Positions 1-5,850 of a DNA stretch of 6,690 nt are shown here, piece after piece. The DNA is from Ktedonobacterales bacterium (GTDB lineage: Bacteria > Chloroflexota > Ktedonobacteria > Ktedonobacterales > JADMIN01). Within the stretch, counting starts at the first letter, position 1, and each line of letters begins with the position of its first letter. The stretch covers positions 1 through 6,690 of the forward strand of contig JAICVT010000247.1 of NCBI GenBank assembly GCA_025935235.1, written 5' to 3'. The notes under the pieces are model-generated. The model did not search any database. It worked only from the letters and a program-made list of their open reading frames with translations, and was not told where the DNA came from. A program made the position numbers and the translations under genes.

Positions 1-466
1 CCCGGCGGCGCGCGGCTGGCGGCTGGCGCTCTCCTACCTGCTGGTGGATGAGGTCTACGGCGTGGTGATCGGGCGCATGCGCGCGCTGCCGCTGCCCCAG
101 CGCCTGCGCTACATGCTCGGCTCCGGGCTGACGCTGTGGATTGCCTGGCAGCTCAGCACGCTGGTGGGGCTGCTGATCGGCGCGCGCATCCCGGCGAGTT
201 GGTCGCTGGACTTCGCGGCCACGCTGACCTTCATCGCGCTACTCGTGCCGCTGCTGCGCGACCGCGCGCTGGTCGGCGCGGCGCTGGTGGCGGCGGTGGT
301 GGCGGCGCTGACGCTGGGCGCGCCGCTCAAGCTGGGGCTGGTGGCCGCCGCCATCGCAGGCATCGCCGCGGGCATGGCGCTCGACCGCTGGCTGCCGAGC
401 CACTCCGCTCCGGCGGCGTCCGGCGCTGAGCCGCCCGCGCCAGCCACATCAGCCGAGGAGGGATGA
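1..466 (+). CDS. azlC: AzlC-type branched-chain amino-acid exporter, large subunit (5' end missing)
   Basis: Integral membrane large subunit of the AzlC/AzlD (BrnF/BrnE) exporter, which moves branched-chain amino acids and some analogues out of the cell. The reading frame enters from the left edge (first full codon at base 2) and shows 154 residues, about two thirds of a usual 230-240 residue protein. Family signs are the VDEVYGV segment near the edge, the block YMLGSGLTLWIAW, and LDFAATLTFIALLVPLL after the IPASW turn. These are followed by Ala/Leu/Val-rich helices ending at ALDRWLP. The last roughly 20 residues form a hydrophilic Ala/Pro/Glu tail. The TGA stop lies 4 bp before the azlD ATG, so the two are almost certainly co-transcribed and translationally linked. 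Substrate is inferred from the family. The start codon and promoter are outside the window. Confidence 0.9.
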   Translation, partial: PAARGWRLALSYLLVDEVYGVVIGRMRALPLPQRLRYMLGSGLTLWIAWQLSTLVGLLIGARIPASWSLDFAATLTFIALLVPLLRDRALVGAALVAAVVAALTLGAPLKLGLVAAAIAGIAAGMALDRWLPSHSAPAASGAEPPAPATSAEEG

Positions 467-470
467 ACGG

Positions 471-788
471 ATGGCGCTGGCGCTGAGCATCGTCGTGATC
501 GGCGTACTCACCTATCTGATGCGCGTGGCCTTCATCGGGCCGTCGCGGCTCTCGCTGCCGCCAACGGTCGAGCGGGCGCTGCGCTTCGTGCCGCCCGCCG
601 CGCTGACCGCGCTGATCGTCCCCGATCTGGTGGGACGCAACGGCGCGCTGGTCCTCTCGCTGACCAATCCGCGGCTGATCGCGGGCGTGGTGGCGCTGCT
701 GATAGCCTGGCGCACACGCAACGTCGCCGCCACGCTGATCGTCGGCATGGCGCTCTTCTGGCTGCTCTCCGCCCTGCTACCGGGGTGA
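471..788 (+). CDS. azlD: AzlD-type branched-chain amino-acid exporter, small subunit
   Basis: Small membrane partner of AzlC; both are needed for branched-chain amino-acid export in characterised pairs such as BrnFE. The 105-residue length is normal for the family. The hallmark TYLMRVAFI lies at about residues 14-22, and the conserved RFVPPAALTALIVPDL stretch at about 38-53. Four hydrophobic segments are visible: roughly 3-20, 40-53, 66-80 and 85-103. The ATG is chosen because a GAGGAGGG Shine-Dalgarno sits at 455-462, within the end of azlC, with 8 bases of spacing. It follows azlC by 4 bp and ends 72 bp before the convergent slipin stop. Repeat R1 lies between the two genes. Confidence 0.93.
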   Translation: MALALSIVVIGVLTYLMRVAFIGPSRLSLPPTVERALRFVPPAALTALIVPDLVGRNGALVLSLTNPRLIAGVVALLIAWRTRNVAATLIVGMALFWLLSALLPG

Positions 789-815
789 AATGTCCGCCCA
801 CCACGCAATCCAAAA

Positions 816-860
816 GCTCCCCTCTCCCGCCTCGGCGGGGGAGGGGCTAGGGAAGGGGGC
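816..860 (+). repeat. Palindromic GC-rich dispersed repeat, copy R1 (forward)
   Basis: Imperfect palindrome with a stem of about 12 bp (819-830 against 835-846, one T-G pair, loop CTCG), followed by a G-rich tail ending AAGGGGGC. It lies between the convergent azlD and slipin stops, and its tail end touches the slipin stop codon at 860-862. The 27-base core 817-843 is identical to the reverse complement of R2 (3457-3483). The G runs 837-841, 843-846, 850-852 and 855-859 also fit a canonical G-quadruplex pattern. No T-tract follows, so it is not a classical intrinsic terminator, although a convergent-gene hairpin could still stop or stabilise both messages. Confidence 0.85.
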
Positions 861-1735
861 TACGCAGGCGGCAGCTGCGGATCGCGCGGCGCCTGCGAGG
901 ATAGCGCGCTCCGCAGGCTGGACGCCGTTGGCGCGGCGGGCGCCGCTGGCATCGCGGCGGCGGCCTTGCGCATCATCTCCGAGAGCGGCTCGACCAGATC
1001 AATCGGCAGCGGGAAGATGATGGTCGAATTCTTCTCCACCGCGATCTCGGTCAGCGTCTGCAGGTAGCGCAGTTGGAGCGCCGCTGGCTCGGTGGCGATC
1101 ACGCGCGCCGCGTCGGCCAGCGTCTGCGCCGCCAGCGCCTCGCCCTGGGCCTGCAAGACTTTGGCGCGCTTCTCGCGCTCCGCTTCGGCCTGCTTGGCCA
1201 TCGCGCGCTGCATCGTCTGCGGCAGCTCCACGTCTTTGATCTCGACCGCCGTCACCTTGATGCCCCAGCGCTCGGTGTGCTCGTCAATGATGGACTGCAC
1301 CGCCTGGTTCATGCGCGCGCGGTCGGTCAGCAACTGGTCCAGCTCCGACTGGCCCAGCACGTTGCGCATCGTCGTCTGGGCGATCTGCACCGTCGCGCGA
1401 TAATAGTCCATGACGTTGTTGACGGCGTCATTCGGGCTGACGACGTAGAAGTAGACCACCGCGCTGACCCGCACCGTCACGTTGTCGCGCGTCACGCCCT
1501 CCTGCGGCGGCAGCTCGATCGTCACGATGCGCAGGTCAATCTTGCGCATCGAGCTAATGAACGGTGGCACCCAGAAGACGCCCGGCCCCTTCGCGCCGAT
1601 CAGCCGGCCCAGCACGAAGATGACGCCGCGCTCGTACTGGTTGACCACGCGCAGCCCGGCGAGAATGAACAGGATCAGCAGGATGACCACGATGGCAATG
1701 ACAACCGCCAGTGGCCCAAACGCAGAGAGATCCAT
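860..1735 (-). CDS. Slipin / stomatin-like SPFH protein
   Basis: Membrane-anchored SPFH-domain protein of the prokaryotic slipin (p-stomatin) group, thought to form oligomeric membrane rings and to work with a membrane NfeD protease. The 291 residues show an N-terminal membrane segment at about 8-28, then the family signature NQYERGVIFVLGR at 32-44 and GPGVFWVPPF at 50-59. The SPFH core includes ELPPQEGVTRDNVTV at 74-88. The stomatin block VEIKDVELP is at 164-172, followed by a charged coiled-coil stretch QAEAEREKRAKVLQAQGE at 182-199. A short hydrophobic patch STIIFPLPIDL at 237-247 corresponds to the region that archaeal NfeD cleaves in p-stomatin. The tail from about 257 is Ala/Pro/Ser-rich and low complexity. 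The gene is second in the nfeD operon, 129 bp downstream, and its ATG has no convincing Shine-Dalgarno. The TAG stop is contacted by repeat R1, so the tail could have been altered by the repeat. Confidence 0.93.
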   Translation of the reverse strand: MDLSAFGPLAVVIAIVVILLILFILAGLRVVNQYERGVIFVLGRLIGAKGPGVFWVPPFISSMRKIDLRIVTIELPPQEGVTRDNVTVRVSAVVYFYVVSPNDAVNNVMDYYRATVQIAQTTMRNVLGQSELDQLLTDRARMNQAVQSIIDEHTERWGIKVTAVEIKDVELPQTMQRAMAKQAEAEREKRAKVLQAQGEALAAQTLADAARVIATEPAALQLRYLQTLTEIAVEKNSTIIFPLPIDLVEPLSEMMRKAAAAMPAAPAAPTASSLRSALSSQAPRDPQLPPA

Positions 1736-1864
1736 CCGTGCAAACCGTACACTTTCTGTCAGCGTGGCTGGCTACCCGGCCAGCGGAAACGCGCCGATGA
1801 TGGCGAAGATAGCGATGTGAGCGCCAGAAATGGGAAGGCATAGCGCTGGCTCACGGCGTTCGGC

Positions 1865-3271
1865 TCACGGCGCTGGCTCGACCAGCAGCGTCAGCCCATC
1901 TACCCGCGTCACGCGGGCATGCGCGCCGATGGGCAGCGGCTCCGCGACCTTGGCGGTTGGCGCGATGCGGGCGCTCCAGTTCTCGCCTTGCAGCGTCACC
2001 CGCCCGCGTGGCGCGAGCGGCTCGATCACCGTCACCACCCGCCCGATGTAAGATTCCGTGCCGGTGGTGACCCGCCGCAGCTGCGCGCCAACGCTGTAGC
2101 GCAGCACCAGCAGCGCCACCAGCCCCACGCCGACCGCCACACCGACAATCACCGCCGGATTGACCGGCGACTGCCCGATGTTGGGGCTGGTATCGAAGAA
2201 GATGATGGCCCCCGCCACCAGGCTGATCAGCGCGCCGACCGTCAGCACGCCGTGCGTCTGCGCGCGCGCATCCACCGCCAGCAGCGGAATCGCCAGTAGC
2301 ATCAGCGCCAGGCCACCCCAGTTGGGGCTGATGCCGATGGCGCCGATCAGGAAGACCACCAGCGCGATCGAGCCGACGACGCCTGGCACAATCGCGCCGG
2401 GATGCGCCAACTCCAGATAGATGCAGATGGCGGCGATGATGAACAGGATGAAGAGCGCCGTGGGATCATACAGCACGGTCTCGATCTGGCTGGTGGCCGA
2501 AGGCGTCAGCGTCCGCACGGCCAGCCCCGCCGTCTGCACGGTGAACGCGTCGCCGTTGGCGTAGACGCTGGTATAGCCATCGAGCTGGCTGAGCAGACTG
2601 GTCAGCGAGTCGGCCTGCATCGAGATGACGCCCTGGCTCATCGCCTCATCATCGGTGTAGGCGGTGGCGTTCGCGATCATCGCCTCGGCGGGCGCGACGC
2701 TGCGGTGGTAGTCGGTCTGGATCGAGCGCATCAGCGCTTCGAGGTCCTGCTCGACTTTGCTCTTGAGCGTAGACGGCAGATCGCCGCCTGAGGCGTCCAC
2801 CGGGCTGGCGGCGCCGATGCGGGTGCTGGGCGCCATCGCCGCGATCGGCGCGGCCAGCGTGACGAACGAGCCAGCCGAGGCCGCCTCCGATCCCTGCGGG
2901 CTGACATACGTGGCGATGGGAACGGTGGCCGCCAGCTCCGCCTCGACGATGCTCTGCAACGAATCGAGGTCGCCGCCCGGCGTATCCACCGTGATGACCA
3001 GCAGCGTCGCGCCATCCTGCTCGGCGGTGTTGATAGCGTCGGCGATGGCGCGGGCGTGCGCGGCGTCCACATCGGCGCTGAAGGCGAAGAGATCAACATG
3101 CGCCGGGTCGTGCGCGGCGGCGTGCGCGACCGGCGCCAGCAGCGTGGCGAGCGGCCCCAGCGCCAGCAGCGCCAGCGCGACGGACAACACAGCGAACAAC
3201 GCAGCGCGAGATGAGAGCAGTCCCTGGCGCCTGGCGCGCGCTCGGCGCGTGGGTGTCGGCGCTGACCACAT
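1865..3271 (-). CDS. nfeD: Long-form NfeD membrane-bound serine protease (ClpP-like)
   Basis: Membrane protein of the long NfeD class: a ClpP/crotonase-fold serine protease domain, a membrane domain and a C-terminal OB-fold. In archaeal homologues it cleaves the partner stomatin. The 468-residue protein begins with an Arg-rich n-region and a hydrophobic signal segment at about 23-50, with a possible AHA cleavage site. The protease domain has VDTPGGDLDSL at 95-105 and PQGSEAASAGSF at 125-136. By family alignment Ser132 is the nucleophile and Lys170 or Lys172 the general base, 38-40 residues later as expected. TIGAASPV-like RIGAASPV is at 151-158. About five membrane helices lie between 271 and 392, and the OB-fold runs from about 405 to 468 (GENWSA, DGLTLLVEP). 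The ATG has GAGAGG 6 bases upstream. It is the first gene of an operon with slipin, driven by the promoter at 3391-3419. Confidence 0.93.
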   Translation of the reverse strand: MWSAPTPTRRARARRQGLLSSRAALFAVLSVALALLALGPLATLLAPVAHAAAHDPAHVDLFAFSADVDAAHARAIADAINTAEQDGATLLVITVDTPGGDLDSLQSIVEAELAATVPIATYVSPQGSEAASAGSFVTLAAPIAAMAPSTRIGAASPVDASGGDLPSTLKSKVEQDLEALMRSIQTDYHRSVAPAEAMIANATAYTDDEAMSQGVISMQADSLTSLLSQLDGYTSVYANGDAFTVQTAGLAVRTLTPSATSQIETVLYDPTALFILFIIAAICIYLELAHPGAIVPGVVGSIALVVFLIGAIGISPNWGGLALMLLAIPLLAVDARAQTHGVLTVGALISLVAGAIIFFDTSPNIGQSPVNPAVIVGVAVGVGLVALLVLRYSVGAQLRRVTTGTESYIGRVVTVIEPLAPRGRVTLQGENWSARIAPTAKVAEPLPIGAHARVTRVDGLTLLVEPAP

Positions 3272-3277
3272 GGTACG

Positions 3278-3283
3278 CCTCTC
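3278..3283 (-). promoter_or_regulatory. Ribosome binding site of nfeD
   Basis: On the minus strand this reads GAGAGG with six bases to the ATG at 3271, which supports that start. The downstream slipin lacks a comparable site. Confidence 0.7.
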
Positions 3284-3390
3284 AGATTCGGGAGCGGAAC
3301 TCCATTTCGCCGGTCGGTGGGCGCCTGATGACCTGATGGCAGTCTCACGCGACCGAATTCAGGCGGCCGCCGCTGCGCCATCCGTCGCCA

Positions 3391-3419
3391 ACTATAGGCG
3401 CGCGCTGTATCGCCGTCAA
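3391..3419 (-). promoter_or_regulatory. Sigma70-type promoter of the nfeD-slipin operon
   Basis: On the minus strand TTGACG (3414-3419) and TATAGT (3391-3396) are separated by exactly 17 bases (3397-3413). That is five of six matches to each housekeeping consensus hexamer at the optimal spacing. Transcription should begin near 3384, giving a leader of about 110 nt before the nfeD ATG. It lies just inside repeat R2. The match is seen in the sequence; activity is inferred. Confidence 0.72.
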
Positions 3420-3439
3420 GCCTGCCGGGTTTTGGACGC

Positions 3440-3483
3440 GCCCCCACCCCCAACCTCTCCCCCGCCGAGGCGGGAGAGGGGAG
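3440..3483 (-). repeat. Palindromic GC-rich dispersed repeat, copy R2 (reverse)
   Basis: Its reverse complement starts with the same 27 bases as R1 (core 3457-3483) and continues GAGAGGTTGGGGG, the tail form shared by other copies. It is inverted relative to R1, so the pair encloses the whole nfeD-slipin operon with its promoter. The tail points toward the nfeD -35 box, about 20 bp away. R3 follows in the opposite orientation, giving a head-to-head doublet. Confidence 0.85.
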
Positions 3484-3530
3484 TCACGGGCGCGTAATAC
3501 AGGCCGATCGGAGCGGTGTGCGGAAACGTT

Positions 3531-3562
3531 CCACTCCCTCTCCCAGAGGGAGGGGGTTGGGG
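3531..3562 (+). repeat. Palindromic GC-rich dispersed repeat, copy R3 (forward, short tail)
   Basis: Perfect 8-bp stem CTCCCTCT (3534-3541) and AGAGGGAG (3545-3552) with a CCC loop, followed by GGGTTGGGG where the tail appears cut short (then CGCC). It lies in the gene-free 3272-3727 interval upstream of the lpdA candidate promoter. A GTG at 3518 opens a frame through it into lpdA, but the Pro/Arg/Gly-rich translation is repeat-derived and not part of the enzyme. Confidence 0.8.
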
Positions 3563-3598
3563 CGCCGCCGCATGCGACCGGCTTCTCCGCCTTCGGCG

Positions 3599-3604
3599 TA
3601 TACT
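3599..3604 (+). promoter_or_regulatory. Candidate -10 element for lpdA
   Basis: TATACT, five of six to consensus, in an otherwise very GC-rich stretch 124 bp before the chosen lpdA start. No good -35 hexamer is visible 16-19 bases upstream, so it would be weak or activator-dependent. It lies downstream of R3, arguing that translation does not begin at the upstream GTG 3518. Confidence 0.35.
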
Positions 3605-3716
3605 ACGGACGTATGCGCCAGCGGTTCCGCGCGGGTAGATGTACGCATCGCTGCGTGCGACCAGCGCGTTGAGATGGACGACGAGATGGACGCCGTACCC
3701 ACGGCGCGGGAGAAGC

Positions 3717-3724
3717 GGGAGAAG
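3717..3724 (+). promoter_or_regulatory. Ribosome binding site deciding the lpdA GTG start
   Basis: GGGAGAAG with GGGAG ending 6 bases before GTG 3728. The in-frame ATGs at 3674 and 3686 lack spacing this good, and the GTG start leaves just seven residues before the FDLVVIG strand, the usual start of E3 proteins. Confidence 0.6.
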
Positions 3725-3727
3725 ACA

Positions 3728-5161
3728 GTGGCGAACGAAGAGCGACAATTCGACCTCGTGGTGATCGGTTCTGGCCCCGGCGGCTATGTCGCCGCGATTC
3801 GCGCGGCCCAGCTCGGCGCGCGCGTCGCCATCTGCGAGAAGCAATACATCGGCGGCACCTGCCCGAATGTCGGCTGCATCCCCTCCAAGGCGCTGCTGCA
3901 CATCGCGCAGCTCTACGCCGAGCTGCACGAGATCAACAAGCTCGGTATCACGCTCCAGGCGACGCCAACCTTCGATATGTCGGTCGCGGTGGCCTATAAG
4001 GAGAAGGTCGTCAAGCAGTTGACCGGCGGCATCGGCCAGTTGCTCAAGGCCAACAAGGTCAGTATCTTCGAGGGTGCCGCCGAGGCGCTTTCGCCGACGC
4101 AGGTGCGCGTGCGGATGAAAGATGGCTCGACACAGGAGCTGACCGCGCGCAAGCTGCTGCTGGCCAACGGCTCGGAGACGATCAAGCCACCCTTCCCCGG
4201 CATTGATGGCCAGAACATCATCTACAGCACCGAGGCGCTGGAGATGAAGAAGGTTCCTGAGAGCCTGGTTTGCATCGGCGGCGGAGTGATCGCTGTCGAG
4301 CTGGCCTGCATGTTCCACGCGCTCGGCTCGAAGGTGACGATTGTCGAGATGCTGCCCTCGCTGATCGCCAACGAGGATGAAGAGGTGCGCCAGGCGCTGA
4401 CCCGCTCGCTGACCAAGCGCGGCATCACGGTGGCGACCAGCGCGCGTGTCGAGTCCATCTCCGACGCCGATGGCAAGAAGCGCGTGACAGCGGCGACCGA
4501 GGGCGGCCAGAAGACCTTCGACGGCGAGTATGTGCTGGTGGCCGTCGGGCGCAAGGCCCACACGGCGGGCATCGAGCCGCTGATCAAGGCCGGGCTGGCG
4601 ATGAATCGCGGCTGCGTGGTGGCCAACGAGCGCATGGAGACCAACCTGCCGGGCGTCTATGCCGTCGGCGATGTGGTGGGCCGCACCTGGCTGGCGCACG
4701 TCGCCTCGACCGAGGGCGAGATCGCGGCGGAGAACGCGATGGGCCACGACGCGCGCATGGACTACAATGTGATCCCGCGCGTCATCTACACCTTCCCGGA
4801 GATTGCGGCGGTCGGTCTGACGGAGCAGCAGGCGCGCGAGAAGGGCGGCAATGTGCGCGCCGAGAAGTTCCCGTGGATCGCCAATAGCAAGGCGGTGGTG
4901 GTCAGCGAGACGGAGGGCTTCACCAAGGTCATCCTGGGCGACTACGGCGAGATTCTGGGCGTCAGCATCTTCGGGCCAGACGCCACCAACCTCATTACGG
5001 AGTTCTCGCTGGCGATGCGCGCCGAGCTGACCGCCGATGAGCTGCTGGCGACGATTCACCCGCACCCGACCTTCAGTGAGGGGCTGCGCGAAGCGACGCT
5101 GGCCGCCGAGGGCCGCGCCATCCACATCTTCCAGCGTCCCAAGGCCACCGCCAACGCCTGA
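3728..5161 (+). CDS. lpdA: Dihydrolipoyl dehydrogenase (E3, flavoprotein disulfide reductase)
   Basis: Cytoplasmic FAD enzyme that reoxidises dihydrolipoamide with NAD+ as the shared E3 of pyruvate, 2-oxoglutarate and branched-chain 2-oxoacid dehydrogenases and of glycine cleavage. From the GTG start it has 477 residues, normal for the family. The FAD site GSGPGG is at 14-19, and the redox disulfide is Cys45/Cys50 in GGTCPNVGCIPSKALL. The pyridine-nucleotide site GGGVIAVE is at 184-191, with acidic Glu207 ending the next strand (TIVEM), which favours NAD over NADP. The second FAD contact GVYAVGD is at 309-315. The dimer-interface active site HPHPTFSE is at 444-451, giving the His446/Glu451 pair. 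Ala189 replaces the third Gly of GxGxxG. ATG 3686 (491 residues) and 3674 are alternative starts. It appears monocistronic: no E1, E2 or lipoate gene lies nearby, so the partner complex cannot be named. Repeat R4 starts on its stop codon. Confidence 0.95.
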   Translation: MANEERQFDLVVIGSGPGGYVAAIRAAQLGARVAICEKQYIGGTCPNVGCIPSKALLHIAQLYAELHEINKLGITLQATPTFDMSVAVAYKEKVVKQLTGGIGQLLKANKVSIFEGAAEALSPTQVRVRMKDGSTQELTARKLLLANGSETIKPPFPGIDGQNIIYSTEALEMKKVPESLVCIGGGVIAVELACMFHALGSKVTIVEMLPSLIANEDEEVRQALTRSLTKRGITVATSARVESISDADGKKRVTAATEGGQKTFDGEYVLVAVGRKAHTAGIEPLIKAGLAMNRGCVVANERMETNLPGVYAVGDVVGRTWLAHVASTEGEIAAENAMGHDARMDYNVIPRVIYTFPEIAAVGLTEQQAREKGGNVRAEKFPWIANSKAVVVSETEGFTKVILGDYGEILGVSIFGPDATNLITEFSLAMRAELTADELLATIHPHPTFSEGLREATLAAEGRAIHIFQRPKATANA

Positions 5162-5198
5162 ACCTCTCCCCCTGCCCCCTCCCCTTCAGGGAGGGGAA
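5161..5198 (-). repeat. Palindromic GC-rich dispersed repeat, copy R4 (reverse)
   Basis: Reverse-oriented copy. Its tail end reads AACCTCTCCCCCTG on the plus strand, and its first A is the last base of the lpdA TGA. The stem is CCCCTCCC (5176-5183) and GGGAGGGG (5189-5196) with a CTTCA loop. There is no T-run after the stem, so it is not a textbook terminator, but it is the only hairpin visible downstream of lpdA. The remaining interval to the DUF559 gene (5199-5412) holds R5 and R6 and no gene. Confidence 0.85.
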
Positions 5199-5293
5199 CG
5201 CGCGGCAGGGGTTGCGACGCGGGGCAAGCGATTCGTTCGTCAAGCGTCTTTCTCCCGGTCAACGTCCAGCCACCGTCGCATCGCCTGGACCAG

Positions 5294-5335
5294 GTTCCCC
5301 TCCCTTTTAGGGGAGGGGGCAGGGGGAGAGGTCGC
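5294..5335 (+). repeat. Palindromic GC-rich dispersed repeat, copy R5 (forward)
   Basis: Head GTTCCCCTCCC, loop TTTTA, then a G-rich arm and a tail ending GAGAGGTCGC. With its right flank (5294-5352) it is identical over 59 bases to 5851-5909 (R7 plus flank). It stands head to head with R4. Confidence 0.88.
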
Positions 5336-5368
5336 GCCAGTTCGCCATCGCCGCATCGCCTGGACCAG

Positions 5369-5410
5369 GTTCCCCTCCCTTTTAGGGGAGGGGGCAGGCG
5401 GAGAGGTCGC
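5369..5410 (+). repeat. Palindromic GC-rich dispersed repeat, copy R6 (forward), supplying the DUF559 ribosome binding site
   Basis: Same element as R5 with one change in the tail (GGCGGAGAGG). The tail GGAGAGG at 5400-5406 is 6 bases before the DUF559 ATG at 5413 and looks like its Shine-Dalgarno. A TAG in the loop (5383-5385) is in frame with the gene and prevents a longer version. Confidence 0.85.
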
Positions 5411-5412
5411 CA

Positions 5413-5811
5413 ATGGATGACCAGCCCGACGAGCGAGCGCCAGTGGCCAGCGGGCAGCGTGTCCGCAGGGATAAAGTCGAGCGGGCCAAGCAGCTTCGGC
5501 AGACCATGACGACCGCCGAGCGCGCCCTGTGGGACTGCCTGCGCGCCAATCGCCTGGCAGGGCTGCATATCCGCCGCCAGCAGATCATCTCTGGCTTCAT
5601 CGTAGACTTCTACTGCCACGCCGCCCGCGTCGTCATCGAGCTGGATGGCGCCGTCCACCGCGAGACCGGCGACTACGACTCGGCGCGCGACGAGCGACTC
5701 GCGGCGCAAGGCTTGCTCGTCCTCCGATTCACCAACGATCAGGTCATGGCCACGCGCCCCGCCGTCCTCGCCCGCATCGCCGAAATCTGCGCCTCACGCC
5801 TGAAACCCTGA
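5413..5811 (+). CDS. DUF559-domain protein, Vsr-like endonuclease fold
   Basis: Small soluble protein of 132 residues with one complete DUF559 domain, a family placed with very-short-patch-repair (Vsr) and other restriction-endonuclease-like folds. Its cellular role is not established. Motifs in order are a basic lead RVRRDKVERAKQLRQ at 16-30, TTAERALWDCLR at 32-43, and GLHIRRQQII at 50-59. These are followed by GFIVDFYC at 61-68, VIELDGAVH at 74-82, DYDSARDERL at 87-96 and GLLVLRFTNDQV at 100-111. Asp65, Glu76, Asp78, His82 and Arg95 are in the positions conserved in the family and are candidates for metal or DNA contact. The gene looks intact. The ATG is supported by GGAGAGG inside repeat R6. 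It lies alone between repeats R5/R6 upstream and R7 downstream, an arrangement that suggests the gene and repeats may move or be maintained together. That link is inference. Confidence 0.88.
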   Translation: MDDQPDERAPVASGQRVRRDKVERAKQLRQTMTTAERALWDCLRANRLAGLHIRRQQIISGFIVDFYCHAARVVIELDGAVHRETGDYDSARDERLAAQGLLVLRFTNDQVMATRPAVLARIAEICASRLKP

Positions 5812-5850
5812 TTCCGACTCCCTTGCCCCGCGCTACAACCGCTGAAGCGA

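Larger units (their letters stand above)
5277..5410 (+). repeat. 75-bp-offset tandem duplication carrying repeat copies R5 and R6
   Basis: Bases 5277-5335 and 5352-5410 match at 58 of 59 positions (only G5324 against C5399 differs). Each unit starts CGCATCGCCTGGACCAGG, which is not part of the repeat itself, then carries a full forward repeat: R5 at 5294-5335 and R6 at 5369-5410. The spacer GCCAGTTCGCCATCGCC after R5 is also found after R7. The near identity suggests a recent duplication. Confidence 0.9.

Noticed and set aside
1073..1843. 256-codon plus-strand frame opposite slipin
   Set aside because: Composition is His/Arg/Gln-rich antisense translation and the minus strand is an unmistakable SPFH protein.
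1774..1864. Thirty-one open codons after the nfeD stop with a hydrophobic end (HIAIFAIIGAFPLAG)
   Set aside because: No ATG, GTG or TTG start in that frame, and NfeD already ends normally after its OB-fold.
2731..3453. 240-codon minus-strand frame overlapping nfeD in another phase
   Set aside because: Arg/Pro/Ser-rich out-of-frame translation of the nfeD 5' region; no domain signs.
3518..3727. N-terminal extension of lpdA from GTG 3518
   Set aside because: It translates repeat R3 and runs through the candidate promoter; its Pro/Arg/Gly-rich sequence is absent from the family, and a better ribosome binding site precedes GTG 3728.
3416..5125. 569-codon open frame on the minus strand opposite lpdA
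   Set aside because: Antisense shadow of a GC-rich gene: the translation is His/Arg/Leu/Asp-rich without any domain pattern, and the plus strand encodes a fully conserved enzyme.
5176..5198. Intrinsic terminator after lpdA
   Set aside because: The hairpin is strong but followed by AACGCG instead of a T-tract; kept as a repeat, with termination as a possible side role.
5161..5410. CRISPR-like array from the close repeats R4-R6
   Set aside because: The repeats are in mixed orientation, only two are directly tandem, the spacing is not regular, the flank between copies is itself repeated, and no cas gene is present.
5056..5709. 217-codon minus-strand frame over the repeat island and DUF559 gene
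   Set aside because: It contains several in-frame translations of the palindromic repeats (PLPLPPPLKGRG type) and the antisense of DUF559.
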